Below are positions 1 to 5,252 of a stretch of DNA of 5,978 nucleotides, piece after piece (position 1 is the stretch's first letter; each line of letters opens with the position of its first letter). The notes below the pieces were generated by a model that did not search any database, was not told the DNA's origin, and was given only the letters and a program-made list of their open reading frames with translations. Origin of the DNA: Atopostipes sp964624875 (GTDB lineage Bacteria; Bacillota; Bacilli; Lactobacillales; Carnobacteriaceae_A). The stretch covers positions 1-5,978 of the forward strand of contig CAZUZA010000071.1 of NCBI GenBank assembly GCA_964624875.1, in the 5' to 3' direction. The position numbers were made by a program, and so were the translations under genes.

Positions 1-394
1 CCCCTCGATTTTTCATTCGACGAATCATTTCATCTTCTGTAATTGAAACAAAGACAATGTATGCTTCCTCTGGGAAAGCTTCGCAAACAGCCTCTGCTCC
101 TTGTTGGTCCAGTGACACATGTACTTTATCAAATCCATCTAGCTTGGTTTGTACTTCTGCTTTCGTTAGTCCATATCGATTATCATTGTAGATTGTTTGT
201 TCGACAAACTCATCTATATCTTCATTTGAAAACTCTCGAAAATAATAATCAACCCCATCAACTTCGCCTTCACGTGGATCTCTTGTAGTCGTCGTTACCA
301 ATCGAGGAATCCCTTTTTTAGCTAATTCTTCGCCAATTGAAGTTTTACCACTACCACTTGGGCCAACTAACACGATGATTTGTTTTGCCGTCAT
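1..394 (-). CDS. Guanylate-kinase-like P-loop protein, 3' end outside window
   Basis: I translated this minus-strand gene by hand from the ATG at 394-392; about 131 residues are visible before the left edge cuts it. It opens with MTAKQIIVLVGPSGSGKTS, a Walker A loop (GPSGSGKT, residues 11-18). Then comes TTTTRDPREGEVDGVDYYF (34-52), the GMP-binding signature of the guanylate kinase fold. A later VSLDQQGAEAV stretch matches the position of LEIDxQGA in Gmk, and VSITEDEMIRRMKNRG matches the segment leading to the LID arginines. Guanylate kinase makes GDP from GMP and ATP in the cytoplasm. The part between the YYF motif and the LDQQG strand is shorter than in housekeeping Gmk and YGT is YGL, so a paralogue with altered substrate use is possible. 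An AGGTGG ribosome site lies about 10 nt before the ATG. Family is sure; exact substrate is not. Confidence 0.85.
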   Translation of the reverse strand, partial: MTAKQIIVLVGPSGSGKTSIGEELAKKGIPRLVTTTTRDPREGEVDGVDYYFREFSNEDIDEFVEQTIYNDNRYGLTKAEVQTKLDGFDKVHVSLDQQGAEAVCEAFPEEAYIVFVSITEDEMIRRMKNRG

Positions 395-436
395 CCAACG
401 AACGCCACCTTTCTTTTATAATGATCTATTTTTAAT

Positions 437-465
437 ATTGTATCACATTTAAAATATGGGTTCAG
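437..465 (-). promoter_or_regulatory. Promoter of the guanylate-kinase-like gene
   Basis: Read on the minus strand there is an extended -10 element TGATACAAT (445-437) with a weak -35-like CTGAAC (465-460) 17 nt upstream. It lies about 43 nt before the ATG at 394, a normal leader length. The extended -10 TG could compensate for the poor -35. Prediction from motif match only. Confidence 0.45.
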
Positions 466-530
466 GTAGATAGACTGAATCACCTGTAAATAAGGGTGTT
501 TTCCAGAATACTTCTGCAAAAGTAATGAAA

Positions 531-558
531 TTGCTGGCTATAATGGTTATACTACAAT
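531..558 (+). promoter_or_regulatory. Promoter of the yjjPB-like operon
   Basis: TTGCTG (531-536) and TACAAT (553-558) are separated by 16 nt, which suits a sigma-A promoter. The start site would be near 565, about 23 nt before the ATG at 588. A perfect TATAAT also occurs at 539-544 but lacks a -35 at the right distance, so the downstream pair is preferred. Confidence 0.5.
538..552 (+). promoter_or_regulatory. Palindromic operator-like site, PerR/Fur-box resemblance
   Basis: CTATAATGGTTATAC is a 7-1-7 imperfect palindrome centred on 545 that fills the spacer of the predicted yjjPB promoter. Set against the Bacillus PerR box TTATAATnATTATAA it agrees at 11 of 14 informative positions. A second, wider inverted repeat, CTATAAT (538-544) with ATTATAG (557-563), shares its left arm. 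A repressor bound here would block RNA polymerase. Which regulator, if any, binds is not shown; AT-rich promoter sequence makes chance matches to this box fairly common. Confidence 0.3.
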
Positions 559-587
559 TATAGTTTTTACATTTAGGAGGGATATAT

Positions 588-1343
588 ATGGAACTTTTAA
601 CTTCAAAAGTGCTGGACGTTTGTTCTGGGATTGGTCGATTGATGTTAGAAAATGGTGCCGAAACGTATCGTGTAGAAGACACCGTTTATCGTGTGGCAGC
701 AAATTATGGAATGCAAGGAATCAGTGTGTTTTCCGTACCCACAGCATTAATCATCACCGTTTCTGATCAGACAGGCCGTGAATTCACTCGTTTGCATCGC
801 GTAAAGGAGCTGCGAAGTAATCTAGGCATTGTTTCTGACGCCAACGACCTTTCAAGAAGAATCGCCTCCGAAGAAATTACACCAAATGAGGTTTTATTAG
901 AACTTGACCGGCTGAATCGCCAACCACCTACTTATACTGTATTTGAAGAAATAATCGCTGCATCCGTCGTTTGTGCCTTTTTCACGCTCATTTTCCTTGG
1001 AAACATTCACGACTTGTTTGCCGCAGCCATTGCAGGTGGCGTAGGTTACGCCGCTTACTATTTTTCACAAAAATTTATCAATATTCGCTTTTTTAGTGAA
1101 ATGATTGCCGCATTTCTTATCGCATGGCTTTCTGTATTTCTCACCTATCTAGGATTAGGCAATAATATAGATATTATTATTTTATCCAGTGTCATGACGT
1201 TAGTACCTGGTAAGGCCATCACAAACGGTTTTAGAGATTTGATGGCGAGTCACTTCATATCCGGAGTCAGTGTCTTGTCCGATGCGTTTCTAACGGCAGC
1301 TGCGATCGGTATTGGTGTCTCAACCGTCTTTGCGTTTTATTAA
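588..1343 (+). CDS. yjjP: Threonine/serine exporter family protein, large subunit (YjjP-like)
   Basis: A 251-residue inner-membrane protein of the ThrE N-terminal family (DUF1212). The first 115 residues are a soluble domain with the family signature GIGRLMLENGAETYRVEDTV (about 14-33), followed by roughly five hydrophobic segments (about 120-137, 141-158, 168-190, 194-212, 225-250). LVPGKAITNGFRDL (205-218) is the conserved loop near the last spans. In Corynebacterium, ThrE is one chain that exports threonine and serine. In E. coli the same two halves are separate proteins, YjjP and YjjB, linked to succinate export. The neighbour 18 bp downstream is the matching small half, so the two probably form one transporter; the substrate here is unknown. 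An AGGAGGG site at 575-581 fixes the ATG at 588. The length matches E. coli YjjP closely. Confidence 0.88.
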   Translation: MELLTSKVLDVCSGIGRLMLENGAETYRVEDTVYRVAANYGMQGISVFSVPTALIITVSDQTGREFTRLHRVKELRSNLGIVSDANDLSRRIASEEITPNEVLLELDRLNRQPPTYTVFEEIIAASVVCAFFTLIFLGNIHDLFAAAIAGGVGYAAYYFSQKFINIRFFSEMIAAFLIAWLSVFLTYLGLGNNIDIIILSSVMTLVPGKAITNGFRDLMASHFISGVSVLSDAFLTAAAIGIGVSTVFAFY

Positions 1344-1361
1344 AAGAAAGGAGTTCACAAA

Positions 1362-1829
1362 ATGATAATTGATTTTATTATTCATTTTGGCTCAAGCTTT
1401 TTAACAGCTTTAGGCTTCGCTGTCTTATATAATATTCCACGAAAAACAATTATCCCAGCTGGCTTTACTGGTGGAATCGGCTGGACATCTTATTTCTTTT
1501 TAAGTACTTATTTAGGGGTCACTGATTTTATCGCGACCCTTATAGCAGCCTTTATAATTGCTTTTGCGAGTCAAATTTTTGCCCGTCGTCTACGAACACC
1601 CGTTATTATTTTTACCCTTCCTGGATTAATTCCACTCGTTCCCGGAGGAGCCGCATATAATATGATGCGCGCCTTTGTGGAAGGTGAAACCTTACTAGGC
1701 TTTGAATACGGAACAGCCACTTTTCTAACGGCAGGTGCCTTAGCCTTAGGTCTAGCCATTAACGGAGCATTTTTCCAGCTTATCTCATCACGCAATATCT
1801 TTAAACAAGGTTCAAAATATATGCCTTAA
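1362..1829 (+). CDS. yjjB: Threonine/serine exporter family protein, small subunit (YjjB-like)
   Basis: A 155-residue, almost entirely hydrophobic protein of the ThrE_2/YjjB family with four or five predicted membrane spans. RTPVIIFTLPGLIPLVPGGA (78-97) carries the conserved PGxxPLVPG loop that resembles the VPG loop of the larger subunit, as expected if the two halves are distant duplicates. It follows the yjjP-like gene by 18 bp with its own AAAGGAG ribosome site (1346-1352) and is the last gene before a terminator, so the two genes form a bicistronic operon. The complete exporter probably needs both proteins. The direction of transport and the substrate (amino acid or dicarboxylate) are inferred from ThrE and E. 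coli YjjPB and cannot be settled from sequence. Confidence 0.87.
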   Translation: MIIDFIIHFGSSFLTALGFAVLYNIPRKTIIPAGFTGGIGWTSYFFLSTYLGVTDFIATLIAAFIIAFASQIFARRLRTPVIIFTLPGLIPLVPGGAAYNMMRAFVEGETLLGFEYGTATFLTAGALALGLAINGAFFQLISSRNIFKQGSKYMP

Positions 1830-1847
1830 ATCTATTAAAATACACTG

Positions 1848-1892
1848 TCAGACTTTAGTCCCTTCATCGGGCAACTGAAGCCTGATTTTTTT
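1848..1892 (+). terminator. Intrinsic terminator of the yjjPB-like operon
   Basis: The arms TCAGACTTTAGT (1848-1859) and ACTGAAGCCTGA (1874-1885) pair over 12 positions with one G-U and one A-C mismatch. They are topped by an inner CCC/GGG pairing and followed by a run of seven T. It starts 18 bp after the stop codon of the upstream gene. Confidence 0.8.
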
Positions 1893-1941
1893 CTTTCTAT
1901 GTCCATTTCACCAAAGAATTTATCTTTTTGAACGAAAAGAC

Positions 1942-1969
1942 TTGCATTCTTTTTTTATGAGTGTATGAT
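1942..1969 (+). promoter_or_regulatory. Promoter upstream of the tandem T-boxes
   Basis: TTGCAT (1942-1947) and TATGAT (1964-1969) with a 16-nt spacer. Transcription would start near 1976, about ten bases before the base of the first T-box Stem I, the expected arrangement for a T-box leader. Confidence 0.6.
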
Positions 1970-1985
1970 TAGAACAATTAAGAAA

Positions 1986-2237
1986 TAGCGATGAAGAGAA
2001 AAGTAGTCTTTAGCTCATAGCGTTAGAGACGTCACGGTTGGTGGAAGTGGCGATGAGGCGAGGCGAATCACATCTTGGAGCTAGGCATCGAATCATAGTA
2101 GGTGTCCTCGTGAGCGAGCGTTAATCGCATACGTTTCTAGTAACGTTTTGAGGTAAATCGTGCGAGCGATTTGCGAACATAAGGTGGAACCACGATTAGT
2201 CGTCCTTTATCCCATTGATGGATATAGGGCTTTTTTT
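1986..2237 (+). promoter_or_regulatory. T-box riboswitch 1, histidine (CAC) specifier, with terminator
   Basis: This is a full T-box leader. Stem I closes with TAGC (1986-1989) and GCTA (2080-2083) around a kink-turn (GATGA on one side, GGA on the other). The specifier loop has AGTA (2002-2005) facing GAA (2065-2067), then T, then CAC (2069-2071) followed by A. The spacing equals that of the B. subtilis glyQS leader as I recall it, so the specifier reads His. The apical part carries AGAGA and GGTTGGTGGAA. A Stem III hairpin (AAATCG/CGATTT, 2155-2172) precedes the T-box AAGGTGGAACCACG (2181-2194). AAGG and ACGA of the T-box can pair with TCGTCCTT (2200-2207) as antiterminator. The competing terminator uses 2202-2230 and is followed by seven T. 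Uncharged tRNA-His should favour readthrough. Confidence 0.9.
2202..2237 (+). terminator. Terminator of T-box 1
   Basis: GTCCTTTATCC (2202-2212) pairs with GGATATAGGGC (2220-2230) with one U-U mismatch, followed by T7. The left arm overlaps the 3' arm of the antiterminator, giving the mutually exclusive folds of a transcriptional T-box. Confidence 0.85.
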
Positions 2238-2277
2238 GTTTCACTGGATAAAATGCTAAATCGAGAGGAATGATGTC

Positions 2278-2306
2278 ATGACTGACCATCATCATAAATA
2301 TAAAAT
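2278..2306 (+). promoter_or_regulatory. Possible internal promoter ahead of T-box 2
   Basis: ATGACT (2278-2283) and TAAAAT (2301-2306) with a 17-nt spacer could start transcription near 2313, just before T-box 2. If used, T-box 2 could act without readthrough of T-box 1. Both boxes match the consensus weakly and the region is very AT-rich. Confidence 0.25.
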
Positions 2307-2355
2307 AAATTTTAATTTGAATACACATAATATGCAGACAGGAAAAGAGTTTTAA
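2278..2355 (+). CDS. Possible 25-codon His-rich leader peptide between the T-boxes
   Basis: A reading frame, ATG at 2278 to TAA at 2353-2355, encodes MTDHHHKYKINFNLNTHNMQ followed by TGKEF. Codons 4-6 are CAT CAT CAT, and a fourth His is codon 17. AGAGG (2264-2268) sits 9 nt before the ATG, a plausible ribosome site. The frame lies after the terminator of T-box 1, and its last 24 or so bases are the 5' arm of T-box 2 Stem I. This resembles the logic of enterobacterial his leader peptides, where consecutive His codons stall the ribosome. Such a short frame can easily arise by chance in AT-rich DNA, and no homologue is known to me. I call it only because of the His run, the ribosome-binding-like sequence and the position between two apparent His sensors. 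Confidence 0.3.
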   Translation: MTDHHHKYKINFNLNTHNMQTGKEF

Positions 2356-2580
2356 GTTGATTTGTAGAGACATCACGGTTGGTGGAAGTGATGATTCAAC
2401 TGGAATTTACACACCCTGGAATGAAACTTTGAACAAGCAGTAGGAGTTTCCGTGTACGAGCGTTAATCGTTCGCGTCTTTGACGCATAGAGGTAAACTGT
2501 GCGAACAGTTTATGAAAAAAGGTGGAATCACGAAGTTAACGTCCTTTCATTTCAATTGTTGAAATGAGGGGACTTTTTTT
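2326..2580 (+). promoter_or_regulatory. T-box riboswitch 2, probable histidine specifier, with terminator
   Basis: A second T-box leader about 338 bp after the first and similar in sequence. It shares AGAGACATCACGGTTGGTGG in the distal part of Stem I, CGAGCGTTAATCG (2457-2469), AGAGGTAAA before Stem III, a Stem III hairpin (AAACTG/CAGTTT, 2493-2510) and the T-box AAGGTGGAATCACG (2519-2532). ACG and AAGG of the T-box pair with CGTCCTT (2540-2546) as antiterminator. The specifier loop is less regular: after GAA (2403-2405) come TTTA and then CAC (2410-2412) plus A. CAC stands the same distance from the kink-turn GGA as in T-box 1, which supports His. Counting from GAA instead would allow UAC (Tyr) or UUA (Leu). 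The upper stem is AGTTGA/TCAACT. Being a probable duplicate of T-box 1, the same amino acid is likely. Confidence 0.85.
2541..2580 (+). terminator. Terminator of T-box 2
   Basis: A 15-bp stem with two G-U pairs and no mismatch: left arm 2541-2555, a 3-nt loop and right arm 2559-2573, followed by T7. It ends 12 bp before the ribosome site of the importer gene. It is clearly stronger than the terminator of T-box 1. Confidence 0.9.
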
Positions 2581-2606
2581 ATACCCAAAATTAGGAGGAA
2601 ATCACG

Positions 2607-4043
2607 ATGAAAAAATTTACGAATATATTACTCACTTTACTTGCTTTGCTTAGCTTAACCACTTTAAAGGCTGAGGCGAATGATAATGAATTTGCTTTAG
2701 AGGAATCTTATATTATCGGACTAGACGATACATTTGCGCCAATGGGCTTTCGCGATGAACAAGGCGAACTCGTCGGCTTTGACATTGACTTATCTCAAGC
2801 TGTTGCCGAAAAACTAGGTGTTACCTTTACGTATCAGCCGATTGACTGGAGTGTGAAAGAACAAGAATTGAACTCAGGCAATATCGACATGATTTGGAAT
2901 GGATACGGCGTGACCCCTGAACGCGAGCAGTTGGTTCAAATGTCCGATGTCTATATTGAAGATACGCAAATTATTGTTACATTAGCCGATAGCAATCCGA
3001 TTGAAAGTTTGGAAGATTTAATTGGTAAAAAGATAACGACCCAATCAAGTTCGACAGCTCTACAAATTATGGATGCTGAATGGCCAGAAGAAGTGTTAGA
3101 CGGCATAGATGAGCTTGTTTTATATCCAAACTATAACAATTCTTTCCAAGATTTAGATGCTGGACGAGTGGACGCCGTCGTTGTTGGTGGTGTTTATGGA
3201 AATTATGTCGTGAACTTAAGAGGCGAAGAAAAATACAATGTCTTCTTAGATGAATCGGCAGTGGAACCAATGGCCGTTGGTCTCCGTAAAACCGATACAG
3301 AATTAGCTGCTGCCATAAATCGTACATTTGCAGAATTTAAAGAAGATGGCACATATGAAGAAATCTACACCAGCTGGTTTGGTCAAGGTGGTCGTACCCT
3401 TTCCGAAAGCAATATCTTAACCAGCATGCTGCCGAGCTTAAAAGAAGGGTTGAAACTAACACTTGGTTTGTTCGCCATCGTACTAGTTGTGAGTATTCCA
3501 CTCGGGTTAATCTTAGCCATCCCGAGAGCTTTCGGTCCAACTTGGGTCAAGGCACTGATTGAAGTTTACGTCTTCGTCATGCGCTCTACTCCCTTATTAC
3601 TACAATTGATGGTCGTCTTCTTTGGACTACCTCACTTAGGAATTCGTTTTGATCGTTTCCCAGCCGCTATTTTTGCATTCATTATTAATTATACGGCTTA
3701 CTTTATTGAAATTTTCCGTGGTGGGTTCACTTCGATTTCACCCGGACAGTATGAATCTTTAAAGGTTCTGGGCATTGGAAGAGTTCGTGGCTTTATGCGC
3801 ATCATCACCCCTCAAGTGATGAACATCGTTTTACCGTCAGTAGGGAACGAAGTCGTAGCGCTGGTTAAAGATTCGTCGCTTGTTTACGTGATTGGTCTTG
3901 GTGAAATTTTACGTGTCGCTTCGATTAGCGCAAACACTTACGCATCGCTAGTCCCTTACTTAATTGTCGGTGTTATCTACATGATTATCGTTGCCGTTGT
4001 CACTCTGGTCTTACGTCAAATTGAAAAGAACTTAACTTTCTAA
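2607..4043 (+). CDS. Polar amino acid ABC importer, solute-binding/permease fusion (probably histidine)
   Basis: 478 residues. A signal peptide ending AEA (about 1-24) has no lipobox Cys. A periplasmic-type binding domain of the SBP_bac_3 family (about 32-258) shows DDTFAPMGF (40-48), GFDIDL (57-62), GVTPER (101-106), whose Arg should hold the ligand carboxylate, and TQSSSTA. The permease domain (about 270-478) has five or so spans and the EAA loop ESLKVLGIGRVRGFMRIITP (383-402) that docks on the ATPase. Two copies would form a transporter with two binding domains fixed to the outer membrane face. The His T-boxes in the leader suggest histidine uptake, like the T-box-controlled HisXYZ systems described in Firmicutes. 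AGGAGG (2593-2598) lies 8 nt before the ATG. At position 194 a Gly stands where HisJ-type proteins have the Asp that holds the ligand amino group. Confidence 0.92.
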   Translation: MKKFTNILLTLLALLSLTTLKAEANDNEFALEESYIIGLDDTFAPMGFRDEQGELVGFDIDLSQAVAEKLGVTFTYQPIDWSVKEQELNSGNIDMIWNGYGVTPEREQLVQMSDVYIEDTQIIVTLADSNPIESLEDLIGKKITTQSSSTALQIMDAEWPEEVLDGIDELVLYPNYNNSFQDLDAGRVDAVVVGGVYGNYVVNLRGEEKYNVFLDESAVEPMAVGLRKTDTELAAAINRTFAEFKEDGTYEEIYTSWFGQGGRTLSESNILTSMLPSLKEGLKLTLGLFAIVLVVSIPLGLILAIPRAFGPTWVKALIEVYVFVMRSTPLLLQLMVVFFGLPHLGIRFDRFPAAIFAFIINYTAYFIEIFRGGFTSISPGQYESLKVLGIGRVRGFMRIITPQVMNIVLPSVGNEVVALVKDSSLVYVIGLGEILRVASISANTYASLVPYLIVGVIYMIIVAVVTLVLRQIEKNLTF

Positions 4044-4055
4044 GGAGGAGCAAAC

Positions 4056-4715
4056 ATGTTATTAACTGTCGAAAAACTTTCAAAAAAATTCAACAACCAA
4101 ACCGTCATCGCAGACTACAATATGGCCATCGCTCAAAATGAAATCGTCGTTTTACTTGGACGTTCAGGAACCGGCAAAACCACTTTTCTTAGAATGATTA
4201 ATAATCTAGAAGTAGCCGATGCTGGTACGATAAGCATCAACGGCGACCGATTAGTTGAGAATGGGGCATATGTGCCGAAAGAGAAACAGCGTACTTACCA
4301 AAATCGGATTGGGATGGTCTTCCAAAACTTTGAACTATTCCCGAATTTAAATGTGCTGGCAAATTTACTGGAAGCACCCGTTGCGCAAAAAATTGATACG
4401 CGTGAAAATTTAGAAACTAAAGCCATACAGCTTCTCGAGTCGATGGGGATTGCCGATAAAGTGGCAGCCATGCCTAACACCTTATCTGGTGGGCAAGCCC
4501 AACGTGTGGCAATCGCTCGTGCGATGATGTTAAACCCAGATATCTTATGCTTTGACGAGCCGACTTCTGCTTTAGATAACGAGTCCGCCGCAAGTATCGG
4601 GAAGTTAATTCAAGAAATTGCCAGTCGTGGAACTGGGATTTTAATCGTGACGCACGATACCGAATTTGCAAATCAGTACGGCACACGTGTCATTCAATCT
4701 GAAGAATTTATGTAA
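4056..4715 (+). CDS. Amino acid ABC importer ATPase subunit
   Basis: 219 residues of the polar amino acid uptake ATPase family (HisP/GlnQ-like). Seen in order: Walker A GRSGTGKT (35-42), Q-loop VFQNFELFP (88-96), signature LSGGQAQR (143-150), Walker B ILCFDEP (163-169) with catalytic Glu168, D-loop SALD (171-174) and H-loop His200. All catalytic residues are present. It starts 12 bp after the permease stop; its ribosome site AAGGAGG (4042-4048) overlaps that stop, so the pair is translationally close and probably co-expressed under T-box control. It energises import by the upstream fusion protein. The chain stops soon after the H-loop at RVIQSEEFM, about 20-35 residues shorter than typical HisP/GlnQ proteins. 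The missing part is the end region (roughly 'GKIVEEGTPEEIF') rather than the catalytic core. Confidence 0.93.
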   Translation: MLLTVEKLSKKFNNQTVIADYNMAIAQNEIVVLLGRSGTGKTTFLRMINNLEVADAGTISINGDRLVENGAYVPKEKQRTYQNRIGMVFQNFELFPNLNVLANLLEAPVAQKIDTRENLETKAIQLLESMGIADKVAAMPNTLSGGQAQRVAIARAMMLNPDILCFDEPTSALDNESAASIGKLIQEIASRGTGILIVTHDTEFANQYGTRVIQSEEFM

Positions 4716-4735
4716 ATAAGTTTAAAGAAAAATTT

Positions 4736-4783
4736 AAAAAGGATACCTGGGAAGAAAGTTTCATCTTCCTAGGTGTCCTTTTT
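4736..4783. terminator. Bidirectional terminator between converging genes
   Basis: A 20-bp stem (4736-4755 with 4764-4783) with only two G-U pairs and an 8-nt loop. It has A5 at the left foot and T5 at the right foot, so it can end transcripts from both sides: the importer operon on the plus strand and the dehydrogenase remnant on the minus strand. Confidence 0.9.
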
Positions 4784-4799
4784 AGTTTATTTTATCGAT

Positions 4800-5139
4800 T
4801 TACGATGTCCAGCCACCGTCAACGACGAATTCTGCACCTGTTGAATAACTTGCTTCATCGGATGCTAGATATAAAATCATGTTGGTCACTTCTTCAGGAC
4901 GACCAATTCGTTCAGCCGGGATATCACCGGCAATTTCCATTTGGTTTTCTTCGGTATCAATTCCTGTTCCAATTGTTCCCGGATGCACCGAGCTCTTCAG
5001 CCAACTTGTTTCCTTTTTCATCGGCAATATCACCTATAACAACTTTCGCACCTTCTTCGACAAAACGTCTAGCTGTTGATTCACCCATACCTGAAGCTGC
5101 TCCTGTAATGATCACTACTTTATTTTCTAGTCTTTTCAT
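4800..5139 (-). pseudogene. Short-chain dehydrogenase/reductase remnant with internal deletion and frameshift
   Basis: The minus strand starts at the ATG 5139-5137 with MKRLENKVVIITGAASGMGE, a Rossmann start with TGxxxGxG at 12-19 and acidic Asp37 that favours NAD(H). It runs to KLAEELG near 4990. Homology then continues in another frame with SVHPGTIGT, GRPEEVTNMILYLASDEAS and the ending VDGGWTS, the normal C-terminus of this family. About 130 residues are missing in between, including the NAG motif, the catalytic Ser and YxxxK, so no enzyme can be made. The total is about 112 codons against 250 in intact members. Reading straight on from the start gives a 60-residue product ending in the wrong frame. 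A GGGAG ribosome site and start remain, so the damage looks recent. It was probably an alcohol or steroid-type dehydrogenase; the substrate is unknown. Confidence 0.88.
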
Positions 5140-5194
5140 TCTATATTATTCTCCCTTCAAATGAGAATGTCTGTCTTCTATTACTCTTAATTCA

Positions 5195-5236
5195 CTCTAA
5201 CAAAAGCAAAAAAAAATTTTCAAGTCAGACAACTTC
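5195..5236 (-). terminator. Possible weak terminator of the TraX-family gene
   Basis: On the minus strand AAGT (5235-5232) can pair with ACTT (5225-5222) around a 6-nt loop, followed after GAAAA by a run of nine T. The stem is only four pairs, so efficient termination is doubtful. It lies just after the stop at 5253. The rest of the 5140-5252 gap is AT-rich and I see no clear promoter for the dehydrogenase remnant. Confidence 0.25.
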
Positions 5237-5252
5237 CATATGAAGATAAAAT

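Noticed and set aside
43..288. Plus-strand open frame of 81 codons
   Set aside because: It lies antisense to the guanylate-kinase-like gene, has no ribosome site and no recognisable motif.
2084..2098. Alternative specifier reading of T-box 1 from GAATCATAG (His CAT or Ser TCA) downstream of Stem I
   Set aside because: The kink-turn, the basal TAGC/GCTA pairing and the AGTA opposite GAA place the specifier loop at 2065-2072 instead; this sequence lies after Stem I.
2137..2376. Minus-strand frame of 79 codons across the leader region
   Set aside because: It runs antisense through the terminator of T-box 1 and the Stem I of T-box 2; RNA structure explains the sequence.
4800..5033. A separate 77-residue gene for the C-terminal dehydrogenase part
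   Set aside because: Its first residues come from out-of-frame reading of the N-terminal part; homology begins only at the deletion junction, and it has no ribosome site.
4805..5164. Plus-strand frames of 119 and 66 codons over the dehydrogenase remnant
   Set aside because: They are complements of the remnant, whose minus-strand translation clearly matches the short-chain dehydrogenase family.
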